This document shows, piece after piece, positions 8,516 through 16,803 of a DNA stretch of 64,000 bases. This stretch comes from Kitasatospora sp. SUK 42. Its GTDB lineage: Bacteria > Actinomycetota > Actinomycetes > Streptomycetales > Streptomycetaceae. The notes beneath the pieces are model-generated. The model worked only from the letters and a program-made list of their open reading frames with translations. It was not told the origin of the DNA and searched no databases. Each line of letters starts with the position of its first letter. Position 1 is the first letter of the stretch. The stretch is taken from contig NZ_LFMD02000007.1 in assembly GCF_015776785.2 (NCBI RefSeq), positions 483,127 to 547,126 on the forward strand, written 5' to 3'. The translations under genes were made by a program, and so were the position numbers.

Positions 8516-9589
8516 TCAAAGTCGGGCCTCCAGTAGGTCTCGGACCCGGGTCAGCAGCGCGATGTCCGGGTCGGGGACGGCCGGCGGGTGGGCCGCGGCC
8601 GGGGTGGGCGGTCGGTCGGAGCGCGTGGGGGCGGGGGGACGGGCCGGGGCTCCCGTCGGGTCGGTTGCCGGGGCGCCGCGGAGGGTGGCACCGGGGATCC
8701 TGCGGTGCAGGCCTCCGGGCCGTCCTTTCGCTCCTCCGGCTCCCGGCGGCCGCGGGGGGACTTCGGCTGCCCCGGCGGGGACTTGAGGCGCCCGGGCGGG
8801 AGCTTGAGGCGCCTGCGCGGGGGTCTGGGCCGCCTGGCCGGGCGCGGGTGCGGCGTGGTGCGGGGCGTCGAGCAGTCCGGCGGCGGCCAGGCGGCGGACG
8901 TCCGCCGTCACGCCGAAGCCGGAGCGGCCAAGCAGCCGGGCCAGGTCCGCCGGGGTTCTTCGACCGTCGGCGTGGTCGAGCAGTTCGCACCGGCGGCGGC
9001 CGGGCGGGCGGTGCGAGGGGCGCCGATGGTGCTCGACCGGGCGGACGGGCGCCGTGTCGAGCTGTGGCCAGGGCCAGATCCGGTCGAGGAGCCGGCGTCG
9101 GCGCTCGGCCTCGCGGTGCAGTCGCGCCGGGTCGACCGCGGCCACCGCTCCGAGCCAGTGCCGGGCGTCGGGTTCGAAGCGCCAGGTGCCGCCGGCCCGG
9201 TCGGCGAGGACGAAGTAGGCGGCGTCGAACAGCGTTCCCAGGTGGCCGAGTTCGAGTTCGCCACGGGTGAGCAGGCGGCGGTCGACCAGTTCCGCGCCGA
9301 CCCGCCCGTGCGGGCCGTGGAGACGGAGGAGCTCGAACCAGTCTCCGGGGGTGGTCCGGCCGCAGCCGGTGAGCAGGTCGGCCAGGCCGGGGGCGCGCGG
9401 GGACTCGGCGGCGGTCACCAGGCCGTCGACCAGGTACAGGCTGCCGAGCGGGCCGTGCAGGGCTCCGGTGGCGCGGCGGTCGGAGAGCAGGGCGACGGCC
9501 TCGGCCGGGGTCCGGGGCACGACGGGGTCGGGCCGGCCGACCGGCTCGGCCGGTGTGGACGTCGCCGTTGGTTCGGCGGTCGCGCTCAC
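8516..9589 (-). CDS. DUF4388-like protein with winged-helix-like and Pro/Ala-rich regions
   Basis: 357 residues. Residues about 25-135 (AVALLSDRRATGALHG, GSLYLVDGLV, GELVDRRLLTRGELELGHLG type elements) resemble the DUF4388/PATAN-type module of gliding and polarity systems. A middle part (GRRTPADLARLLGRSGFGV and VRRLAAAGLL) looks like a winged helix. Residues about 250-335 are a Pro/Ala/Gln-rich linker. The GTG start overlaps the stop of Roadblock A as GTGA, and two further Roadblock genes follow. Probably an adaptor in a polarity or signalling complex (inference). Confidence 0.6.
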   Translation of the reverse strand: MSATAEPTATSTPAEPVGRPDPVVPRTPAEAVALLSDRRATGALHGPLGSLYLVDGLVTAAESPRAPGLADLLTGCGRTTPGDWFELLRLHGPHGRVGAELVDRRLLTRGELELGHLGTLFDAAYFVLADRAGGTWRFEPDARHWLGAVAAVDPARLHREAERRRRLLDRIWPWPQLDTAPVRPVEHHRRPSHRPPGRRRCELLDHADGRRTPADLARLLGRSGFGVTADVRRLAAAGLLDAPHHAAPAPGQAAQTPAQAPQAPARAPQVPAGAAEVPPRPPGAGGAKGRPGGLHRRIPGATLRGAPATDPTGAPARPPAPTRSDRPPTPAAAHPPAVPDPDIALLTRVRDLLEARL

Positions 9590-9969
9590 CCCAGCACCAG
9601 TTCCTCGGCGAGCGCCTGGAGGCGGAAGCGGGCGGCGGCGAGGTTGCCGGCTTCGCGGTCCAGCCAGAGGTGCAGGACGAGTCGGCTGTCGAAGACGGTG
9701 TCGATGAAGCGGATCAGGTGGTAGCTGCGGCCGGCGGTGACGATGATGTCCTCCAACGGGGAGCTCCGGTCCTCCGCCGCGGTGAAGGTCTGGCTCTCAA
9801 CTGCCGCTCGTACCAGGTCGGTTGCCTCGGCGGCGGAGGCCTCGTGGTCACCGGTCGGGCTCTCGCCGAGGCTGCCGAGGGCGAGTCCGCTGCTCCAGTC
9901 GACCAGGCTCGCGGCGCGCGCCCCGGCAATCGCCATCGCCCCGGAGAGGCATTCGTCGATACCCGGCAC
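9586..9969 (-). CDS. Roadblock/LC7-domain protein A
   Basis: 127 residues from a GTG at 9969 that has AAGGAG 5 nt upstream; the open frame reaches 10050 but without another ribosome site. The fold matches Roadblock C: GIDECLSGAMAIAGARAASL, GLALGSLGE, ATDLVRAA, DIIVTAGRSYHLIRFID and a C-terminal helix. It is the first gene of a four-gene minus-strand operon. No GTPase gene is near, unlike the conservons where a Roadblock protein accompanies a kinase, DUF742 and a GTPase. Confidence 0.8.
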   Translation of the reverse strand: MPGIDECLSGAMAIAGARAASLVDWSSGLALGSLGESPTGDHEASAAEATDLVRAAVESQTFTAAEDRSSPLEDIIVTAGRSYHLIRFIDTVFDSRLVLHLWLDREAGNLAAARFRLQALAEELVLG

Positions 9970-10289
9970 ACCGGCTCCTTCGCGGGGTCTGGGCGGCCGG
10001 GCGCAGCACGGCTCCGGCCGGGTCGCCACCAGCAGTGGCAGGTTCGACACGGAAGGCTACTGGCGGATCTCATGCGACGAACATTCCAATGGCATATTCA
10101 CACCAGTAACGGCCAGTTCTGGCCAAGATGTGACGATGCGTCAGTCCTGCCCGACAGGCAAACCCGCTGGCCGGTCGGCCGTCACGGACGGCCGCCCACC
10201 GGCCACCTGGCACGGGACCTTGGCCGGTATCCGGCCACGGTGGCGAGTTTCGAGCCCGAAAGTGCGATAAGAGGCCGAGCCTGGAAGGC

Positions 10290-10349
10290 GCATGACGACG
10301 TGCATGACGACGTGCATGACGACCTGCATGACGAAGTGCACGACGAAGC
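10290..10349. repeat. Five 12-nt direct repeats
   Basis: Five head-to-tail units related to GCATGACGACGT occupy 10290-10349; the first two are identical and the later ones drift. They lie in a gene-free stretch, 21 nt beyond the terminator of the first structured RNA gene. No coding function is evident. Confidence 0.85.
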
Positions 10350-10370
10350 GCGAGGCGAAGTGCGTACGAC

Positions 10371-10527
10371 GAAGGGGCCCGTTCCGCTGGACGGAACGAG
10401 CCCCTTCGGGTGGAGCGCCAGGCCCGGATCGCACGGACTCTTCCTACTGAAAGTAGGACGTGCTCTGGTAGCACCGCTGACGCCTGCTCGGGAGATTTCG
10501 TTTTCCGAAGATCACTTCCTCCCGACG
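10371..10527 (-). ncRNA. Structured RNA element, copy 1
   Basis: A minus-strand transcription unit of about 157 nt. A -10 box TACTGT lies at 10539-10534. The RNA has a variable 5' hairpin (CGGGAG/CTCCCG), a 77-nt core at 10486-10410, and a 16-bp terminator stem (10407-10392 with 10386-10371). The core folds into GUGCU/AGCAC, then UCCUA-CUUUCAG-UAGGA, then GUCCG-UGCGAUC-CGGGC. It differs from the other two copies at two bases only, and these form one compensating pair. A G.U pair in the terminator becomes a mismatch on the other strand, which fixes the orientation. I do not recognise the family; copies 2 and 3 are near 41.3 kb. Confidence 0.75.
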
Positions 10528-10648
10528 AGAAGAACAGTAGCAGGTCATCACGCCTGGTCAGAAATCGAAAACAATCGAACGGGACCGGGCGGGAGTCACC
10601 GGGGCCGGGCGAGGGCCGGGCGAGGAGCGAGCGCGGGGCAGCCCGGCC

Positions 10649-11263
10649 TCATGACCGGTCCAGCAGCGCTCCGTAACCGGCGATCAGGGCGGCGAGGCCG
10701 AGGTCGAAGGCCTGGTCGGCACGTTCGCGACCGGCGGGCACGGCGTCCAGGGCCCCGGCCAGCCGCGGGGTGGCCGCACGGTCGACGGCGTCGACCATGA
10801 CGTCCGGCGCGACCAGGTCCAGGGCCGAGCCGAGGATGAAGCTCTCCAACGCCGTGATCACGCCCATCACGTCACCGGCGGCGAAGCCGGCGTCCTCCAG
10901 GGTGGCGACGGCCCGTTCGTACAGCTCGTGCATGAACGATTCGGCGAGCGGGGCGGTGGCGAGCAGCCGGACGATGCCGGGGTGCCCGGCGAAGGCGTCC
11001 CGGTAGGCGTGCGCCCAGGTGCGCAGCGCGGCGTCCCAGGACTGGTCCCACATCGACTGCTCGCCGATCGTGCGCACCAGTTCGGCGCGCATCAGGGCGA
11101 CGATCTCGGCCCGGCCGGCCACGTGGTGGTAGAGCGCGGACGGGCTGACCTTGAGGGCGCCGGCCAGGGCGGGGATGGTGAGGTCGCCCGCCTCGTCGAC
11201 CAGCCGCAGCGCGGTGTCCACGATGCGCTGCCGGTCCAGCAGGGGTGTTCGCGGCCTGGCCAT
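10649..11263 (-). CDS. TetR-family regulator with TetR_C_1-like domain
   Basis: 204 residues. The helix-turn-helix is at about 25-60 (PALAGALKVSPSALYHHVAG) and the C-terminal half has the long helices of the TetR_C_1 group. It is divergent from an amidohydrolase-permease pair, and two good dyads lie in the 209-nt space between them. The probable role is ligand-released repression of that pair and of itself. Confidence 0.85.
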   Translation of the reverse strand: MARPRTPLLDRQRIVDTALRLVDEAGDLTIPALAGALKVSPSALYHHVAGRAEIVALMRAELVRTIGEQSMWDQSWDAALRTWAHAYRDAFAGHPGIVRLLATAPLAESFMHELYERAVATLEDAGFAAGDVMGVITALESFILGSALDLVAPDVMVDAVDRAATPRLAGALDAVPAGRERADQAFDLGLAALIAGYGALLDRS

Positions 11264-11341
11264 GCCCGTCCCTCGTTCTCGTGTTCACCATGGGGGCGGG
11301 GGACGGCGGCCCCCAAGTTCAAGATCATCGTTATCCAAGCG

Positions 11342-11362
11342 TTATTGAATGGCTTTCAATAA
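11342..11362. promoter_or_regulatory. Operator-like dyad 1
   Basis: Perfect 8-bp arms TTATTGAA and TTCAATAA are separated by 5 nt, in the only AT-rich stretch of the region between tetR and the amidohydrolase gene. Confidence 0.65.
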
Positions 11363-11397
11363 AACTCTTCCGCACCCGCCGGTGCCGCGCCTACGGT

Positions 11398-11416
11398 AAC
11401 CGAAACCCATTCGGTT
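11398..11416. promoter_or_regulatory. Operator-like dyad 2
   Basis: Perfect 7-bp arms AACCGAA and TTCGGTT are separated by 5 nt. It directly follows a possible -10 hexamer TACGGT (11392-11397), so a bound protein would block the amidohydrolase promoter. Its sequence differs from dyad 1, so two different proteins may act here. Confidence 0.6.
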
Positions 11417-11472
11417 TAGGCGGGCCCCGGCAACCCGGCCCGCCCTGCCCCGGAGAGGACGCACACCCCCGT

Positions 11473-13140
11473 ATGCGTGCCGACACGATCTTCACCGGAG
11501 GCCGGATCCACACCGGAGACCCCGCCCTCCCCCGCACCCACGCGCTCGCCGTCACCGCCGGACGGATCACCGCCCTCGGCGACGCCGCGCTCGCCCTGCG
11601 CGACGAGCACACCGAGACCGTCGACCTGGACGGCGGCGCCCTGCTGCCCTCCTTCGGCGACGGCCACATCCACCCCCTGCTCGGCGGCCTCGGCCTGCGC
11701 GGAGTGCCGGTGCGCGACTGCACCAGCCTGGAGGAGGTCGTGGCCGCCGTCCGCGACTGGGCGCAGCGCCACCCCGAGGCGGAGTGGATCACCGGCGACG
11801 CGGTCAACCCCTGGCTGGCCGAAGGCGGGCTGTTCGACGCCCGGCTGCTGGACGCCGCGGTGCCCGACCGGCCGGTGCTGCTGCGCACCATGGACCACCA
11901 CACCGGCTGGGCCAACAGCGAGGCGCTGCGCCGGGCCGGCTACGGGCCCGACACGCCCGAGCCCGTGGGCGGCGAGATCGTCCGCCGCCCGGACGGCAGC
12001 CCGCTCGGCACGCTGCGCGAGTTCGGCGCGCTCAACCCCGTGCTCGCACTCGTCCCGGTGCCCCCGCCGGCCGAGCAGGTCGCCGCGCTGCGCGAGACCA
12101 CGGAGACCCTCGCCGCCGCCGGGATCACCTGGGTGCAGGACGCCTGGGTCGAACCCGCGCAGGTCGACACCTGGATCGCGGCGGTGGCCGAGGAGGAGCT
12201 GCCGGTGCGGGCCGGGCTCGCCCTGCTGCTCGAACCGGACGGCTGGCGCGAGCGGCTCCCCCGTCTGGCCGCCGACCGGGACCGGGTCGAGGCCGCCGGG
12301 CGCGGCCGGCTCACCGCCCGGGCGGTCAAGTTCTTCGCCGACGGTGTGATCGAGTCCGGCACGGCCGCGCTGCTGAAGCCGTACAGCGACTGCCCGCACT
12401 CGCACGGCGTCGCCAACTGGACCGCCGCCGAGCTGGCCGACGCCGTCACCGCCGTGGACGCGCTCGGCTTCCAGCCGCACATCCACGCCATCGGCGACCA
12501 CGGCGTGCGGATCGCGCTGGACGCCGTCGAGGCCGCCGCGCGCCGCAACGGACACCGCGCCCGCCGACCGGTGATCGCCCACGTCCAGCTGGTGCACCCG
12601 GACGACCTCGCGCGCTTCGCCGAGCTCGGGGTGATCGCCAACTTCGAGCCGCTGTGGGCCCAGATCGACCCGCTGATGACCGAGCTCACCCTGCCCAGGA
12701 TCGGCCCCGAGCGCGGCGCCCGGCAGTACCAGATCGCCGCCCTGCTGCGCGGCGGTGCCCGGATCTCCTTCGGCAGCGACTGGCCGGTCACCCGGTACGA
12801 ACCGCTCGCCGGACTGGCCACCGCCGTCACCCGGCAGACCCCGGACGGCCTGCCGGAGGGCGGCTGGCTGCCGGAGGAGCGGATCGGACTCACCGAGGCG
12901 CTGGCCGCCTACTCGGCGGGCGTGGCGCACCAGGCCTTCGAGGAGGCCGAGTGGGGTGTGCTGCGGCCGGGCCTGCGGGCCGACCTGGTCCACCTGGCGA
13001 CCGACCCGTACGCCGTACCGGCCGCCGAGCTCGCCTCGGTCGAGGTGGCCGGCACCTGGCTCGGCGGGCGGCGCACCCACGGCGCCGGCTCCGTGGCCGG
13101 CGGCTCCGCGCGCGGCGGAGCGCAGGCCCGAACGCGCTGA
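11473..13140 (+). CDS. YtcJ-like metal-dependent amidohydrolase
   Basis: 555 residues of the amidohydrolase 3 (YtcJ-like) group. The HxH metal motif (DGHIHP, His65 and His67), later histidines in QPHIHAIGDHG and VIAHVQLVHP, and the GSDWPV aspartate motif are all present, so the enzyme should be active. No signal peptide. The family hydrolyses amides, carbamates or formylated amines. It precedes an APC permease, suggesting import and cytosolic hydrolysis of an amide-type compound. A paralogue of similar size lies at 32205-33821 in the aromatic cluster. Confidence 0.8.
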   Translation: MRADTIFTGGRIHTGDPALPRTHALAVTAGRITALGDAALALRDEHTETVDLDGGALLPSFGDGHIHPLLGGLGLRGVPVRDCTSLEEVVAAVRDWAQRHPEAEWITGDAVNPWLAEGGLFDARLLDAAVPDRPVLLRTMDHHTGWANSEALRRAGYGPDTPEPVGGEIVRRPDGSPLGTLREFGALNPVLALVPVPPPAEQVAALRETTETLAAAGITWVQDAWVEPAQVDTWIAAVAEEELPVRAGLALLLEPDGWRERLPRLAADRDRVEAAGRGRLTARAVKFFADGVIESGTAALLKPYSDCPHSHGVANWTAAELADAVTAVDALGFQPHIHAIGDHGVRIALDAVEAAARRNGHRARRPVIAHVQLVHPDDLARFAELGVIANFEPLWAQIDPLMTELTLPRIGPERGARQYQIAALLRGGARISFGSDWPVTRYEPLAGLATAVTRQTPDGLPEGGWLPEERIGLTEALAAYSAGVAHQAFEEAEWGVLRPGLRADLVHLATDPYAVPAAELASVEVAGTWLGGRRTHGAGSVAGGSARGGAQARTR

Positions 13141-13167
13141 GGCACCCCCCTCACCGGTGCCCCCCTT

Positions 13168-13234
13168 CACCGGTACTCCGGCCACACCGGTACTCCGGCC
13201 ACACCGGTACTCCGGCCTCACCGGTGCTCCGGCC
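13168..13234. repeat. 17-nt tandem repeats
   Basis: About four head-to-tail copies of a 17-nt unit (CACCGGTACTCCGGCCA) lie between the amidohydrolase and permease genes; each contains the palindrome ACCGGT. The first two are identical and the last two differ slightly. Confidence 0.85.
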
Positions 13235-13371
13235 CGGCCGTTCCCCACGGCGGCCGTGCCTCGTTCCCCTTGACGGCCGCCCCGGCCGTTTCCGTTCCCT
13301 CCGACGGCGGCCGACGCGTGATCGCCCTCGGCCGTCCTACCCTCGTTCGTACGACCCCAGGAGAGCCCCCC

Positions 13372-14859
13372 ATGACCCTGCCCTCCGACACCGTCCCCGT
13401 CACCTCCGTCCCTCCCCCCGACACCGCCCGAGCCGACGGGCTGGAACGCGGTGTGCTCGGCACCGGCGACATCGTCTTCTTCGTCGTGGCCGCCGCCGCG
13501 CCGCTGACCGTGATGGCCGGCGTGGCGCCCTTCGCCATCTCCTTCGGCGGCATCGGCACACCGGTCGCCTACCTGGCCACCGGCGTCGTGCTGGCGCTGT
13601 TCGCGGTCGGGTTCACCGCCATGACCACGCACATCCGCAACGCCGGGGCCTTCTACGCCTACGTCACCCGGGGGCTCGGACGGGCCGCCGGGCTGGGCGC
13701 GGCGCTGCTCGCGGTGCTCTCGTACAACGCCATCCAGATCGGCATGTTCGGCGCCTTCGGGTTCTTCGCCCACACCACGGCCGCCGACCTGCTCGGGCTG
13801 GACCTGCCCTGGCCGGTCTGGGCGCTGTTCGGGGTGGCGGTGGTCTGGTTCCTCGGCTACCGCTCGATAAACCTCGGCGCCCGGGTGCTCGGGGCGCTGC
13901 TGATCGCCGAGACCGGGATCCTGCTGGTGCTCGCGGTGGCGGTGCTGGTCAAGGGCGGGGCGCACGGGCTCAGCCTGTCCTCGTTCGCGCCGCACAACGT
14001 GTTCTCCGGAGGCATGGGCGGGGTGCTCGGGCTCTCCTTCGCCGCCTTCATCGGCTTCGAGGCCACCGCGATCTACCGTGAGGAGGCCCGCCGGCCGCAC
14101 CGGACCGTGCCGCGTGCCACCTACGCCGCGATCGCCTTCCTCGGTCTCTTCTACACCTTCATCACCTGGATGATCGTGCAGGCCTTCGGCGACTCGGGCG
14201 CCGTGGAGGCCGCCACGGCCGACCCGGCCGGGATGTTCTTCACCGCGATGACCGACTACGTCGGCGGCTGGGCCACCGACGTCCAGCGGGTGCTGATCGT
14301 CACCAGCCTGCTCGCCGCGCTGCTCGCCTTCCACAACACCATCACCCGGTACGGGTACGCGCTCGCGACCGAGCAGGCGGCCCCGGCCGCGCTCGGCCGG
14401 ATCCACCCGCGCCACGGCTCGCCGTGGATCGGCGGCATCGCGCAGTCGGCGCTGGCGGCGGTGGCCGTCGTGGTGGCGGCGCTGATCGGGGCCGACCCGT
14501 ACAACCAGTTCTTCCTCTGGGTGAACTCCCCCGGGGTGGTCGGCATCCTGGTGCTCCAGGCGCTGGCCGGGCTCGCCGTGTTCGCCTTCTTCCGCCGCAA
14601 CCCGGCGGCGGCCCGGGCCTCCGGACGCTTCCGTACGGTCGTCGCGCCGCTCGCCGCCACCGCGCTGCTGTGCGGGGCGACGGCCCTGGTGGTGTGGCGG
14701 CTCGACCTGTTCACCAACGCCGGGCCGGAGGTCAACTGGCCGCTGGTCGCGATCGTGCCGGTGGTGTTCCTGACGGGCGTCGGGATCGCACTGCGGCTGC
14801 GGGCGCGACGGCCGGAGGTGTACGCGCGGCTGGGAACCTCCGAGGTGGACGCGGGCTGA
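13372..14859 (+). CDS. APC-family amino acid permease
   Basis: 495 residues with about twelve membrane helices and the APC signature near the start (GDIVFFVVAAAAPLTVMAG). The region GFEATAIYREEARRPHRTVP is the well-conserved loop after helix 6. AGGAGA 7 nt before the ATG supports this start. The gene lies 231 nt after the amidohydrolase gene on the same strand, so the two probably serve one substrate, an amino acid derivative or amine. Confidence 0.85.
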   Translation: MTLPSDTVPVTSVPPPDTARADGLERGVLGTGDIVFFVVAAAAPLTVMAGVAPFAISFGGIGTPVAYLATGVVLALFAVGFTAMTTHIRNAGAFYAYVTRGLGRAAGLGAALLAVLSYNAIQIGMFGAFGFFAHTTAADLLGLDLPWPVWALFGVAVVWFLGYRSINLGARVLGALLIAETGILLVLAVAVLVKGGAHGLSLSSFAPHNVFSGGMGGVLGLSFAAFIGFEATAIYREEARRPHRTVPRATYAAIAFLGLFYTFITWMIVQAFGDSGAVEAATADPAGMFFTAMTDYVGGWATDVQRVLIVTSLLAALLAFHNTITRYGYALATEQAAPAALGRIHPRHGSPWIGGIAQSALAAVAVVVAALIGADPYNQFFLWVNSPGVVGILVLQALAGLAVFAFFRRNPAAARASGRFRTVVAPLAATALLCGATALVVWRLDLFTNAGPEVNWPLVAIVPVVFLTGVGIALRLRARRPEVYARLGTSEVDAG

Positions 14860-14892
14860 ACCGCGCCCGAGGGGTGGTCCGCCGGACAGACC

Positions 14893-15960
14893 CTAGGGCT
14901 TCGCGGACCCGGCGAAGGTCCGCACGCCCGCTCCCTGGCCTCGCGGCTGGCCGACCGCCTCGGCGAGCAGCCGGTAGGAGTCGAACAGCGCGGTGCGGTC
15001 GTAGGTGCTGGTCGCGACCAGGAACTCGTCCGCGCCGGTGCGCGTCACCAGGGCGGCCAGCTCGGCGGCGGCCTGTTCCGGGGTGCCGGCGATGTGGCCC
15101 TTGAGCGACTGCTCGAACGCCGCCCGCTCACGGGCGCTCATCGTCCGGGCCAGGATCTCGGGGGCCGGGGCCAGTGGCGGGAACTCCCCGTGGGTGCGGG
15201 AGTACGCGCCGGCCCAGGCCTCCGGAACGAGCAGCTCGCGCGCCCGCTCCTCGGTCTCGGCCACCGCGACCGTGCCGGAGACCACCACGTACGGCTCGGC
15301 GGCCTGCCCGGAGGGGCGGAAGCGGCTGCGGTAGCGGTCGATCGCGGCGAGCATCCGGTCCTCCCCCCGCGCGGCGGCGATCACCAGCGGCAGCCCGGCG
15401 TCGGCGGCCAGGTCGGCGCCCGTGCCGGTGGCCAGGACGAAGGCCGGGACGTGCAGGCCCTCGGCCGGGCGGGCGTGCACACCGCGGTGTGCCTGCTGCG
15501 AGCCGTCGAAGTACCCGAGCAGCTCGGCCAGCTGGGCGCCGAAGTCCTCCGCAGCGTCCTTCTCCCGCCCGAGCGCCCGCCGGACGCCGTCGGTGAAGCC
15601 CACCGAGCGGCCGAGCCCCATGTCGATCCGGCCGGGGAACAGCGATGCCAGCACGCCGAACTGCTCGGCGACCACCATGGGTTGGTGGTTGGGCAGCATC
15701 ACCCCGCCGGTGCCGACCCGGATCCGGGTGGTGGCCGACGCCACCGCCGCGGCGAGCACCGTCGGCGCCGAGCCGGCCACCCCGGGCACCCCGTGGTGCT
15801 CGGAGACCCAGAACCGGTGGTAGCCGAGCCGCTCGGCCTCCCGGGCGAAGGCCACCGTGTCCCGCAGTGCCTGCGCCGGCTGCTCGCCCCGCCTGGTGCG
15901 GGAGCGGTCGAGGACGGAGAGCCTGGTCGCGGGCGTAGCACTGGTCACGTCGCTGGACAA
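14893..15960 (-). CDS. LLM-class flavin-dependent oxidoreductase
   Basis: 355 residues of the luciferase-like monooxygenase superfamily, MsnO8-type group: LSVLDRSRTRRGE at the N-terminus, FWVSEHHGVPGVAG, TTRIRVGTGGVMLPNHQPM and FPGRIDMGLGRS. It should bind reduced FMN or F420; which one is unclear. A TTG start at 15960 has GGGAGG close upstream; a GTG at 15948 is the alternative. It is convergent with the permease gene. Confidence 0.8.
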   Translation of the reverse strand: MSSDVTSATPATRLSVLDRSRTRRGEQPAQALRDTVAFAREAERLGYHRFWVSEHHGVPGVAGSAPTVLAAAVASATTRIRVGTGGVMLPNHQPMVVAEQFGVLASLFPGRIDMGLGRSVGFTDGVRRALGREKDAAEDFGAQLAELLGYFDGSQQAHRGVHARPAEGLHVPAFVLATGTGADLAADAGLPLVIAAARGEDRMLAAIDRYRSRFRPSGQAAEPYVVVSGTVAVAETEERARELLVPEAWAGAYSRTHGEFPPLAPAPEILARTMSARERAAFEQSLKGHIAGTPEQAAAELAALVTRTGADEFLVATSTYDRTALFDSYRLLAEAVGQPRGQGAGVRTFAGSAKP

Positions 15961-16029
15961 CGCCCTCCCGCCGGGCGGGCATTCCCCGGGGCCCGGGCCC
16001 CGGCGCGCGGGGCCGCGCCCTCCCTCGGC

Positions 16030-16635
16030 TCAGGAGCCCGCCCCGGGTATTCGGCCCGGTCGCCCGCCCTCGGCCTTGCGGCGGCCCCAGGGCTTGTAGA
16101 CGGACAGGACGACGTTGAAGAGGTAGAGCGACAGCGCGACCGCCGGGACGATCACCGTGTTGTACCGGACGAATCCGAGGTCCGACGCCGGGATCGGGCC
16201 GGTCGGATGCGCGTCCGCCACCCGCACCGCGTCGTGCAGCCGGGCGGTGAGGGCGAAGACCGAGGCCGTCATCGCCCCGAGGGTCAGCCAGAACTTGGTG
16301 CTCACCCAGTAGTACCGGAACAGCCCCCAGGACGTGCCGAGCCCCAGTGCCACCCCGCTCAGGAGGCTGAGCAGGCTCAACGGCACGACCAGCGTGTCAC
16401 CGAGCATGCCCATCGCCCGGTAGGCGGTTCTGAGCCGGTCGGCGTCGTCGGTGGTCAACGCCGTCACCGCCAGGGTGAGCAGGCAGAGCATCAGCGCCAG
16501 CCAGCTCACCGAGACGACGACGTGCAGGACGACCAGGCGCTTGCGCGCTCCCGGCGACAGGCGGTGGTCGGCGGACCGCCGCCCGGCGCCGGGGGCCGGC
16601 GCGGGCCGGGCGGCGGCTCCGGTGGACGAGCGCAC
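16030..16635 (-). CDS. DUF2269-like integral membrane protein
   Basis: 201 residues from a GTG at 16635 that has a perfect AAGGAGG 5 nt upstream. After a Pro/Ala-rich cytosolic N-terminus come four hydrophobic helices, with SGVALGLGTSWGLFRYYWVS between helices 2 and 3, a pattern seen in DUF2269-type proteins. The C-terminus is basic. Function unknown. Confidence 0.65.
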   Translation of the reverse strand: MRSSTGAAARPAPAPGAGRRSADHRLSPGARKRLVVLHVVVSVSWLALMLCLLTLAVTALTTDDADRLRTAYRAMGMLGDTLVVPLSLLSLLSGVALGLGTSWGLFRYYWVSTKFWLTLGAMTASVFALTARLHDAVRVADAHPTGPIPASDLGFVRYNTVIVPAVALSLYLFNVVLSVYKPWGRRKAEGGRPGRIPGAGS

Positions 16636-16803
16636 GGGTACCTCCTTCGAGTCAGGGCCACGAGGACGCGACCAGACTCTCCCCACCGCCCGTCATCGGA
16701 CATCTGACGACGGAAGTAACCTCGCCTACTCCCGCGCGAGTACGTGCCCACCCCTCACCGTGGGTGCCGAACTCCCCCGGGAGTACCGACGCCTCCTCGC
16801 CAC

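Noticed and set aside
7594-9969. Conservon (cvn) operon
   Set aside because: No histidine kinase, DUF742 or GTPase gene is present.
10410-10486. Canonical tRNA (an anticodon-like UUC loop on the minus strand)
   Set aside because: The D-arm equivalent has only a 5-nt loop without GG, 9 nt rather than 2 separate it from the closing stem, and there is no proper acceptor end.
11416-14415. 999-codon minus-strand open frame
   Set aside because: It lies antisense to the amidohydrolase and permease genes, has shadow composition rich in Gly, Arg, His and Val, and no domain.
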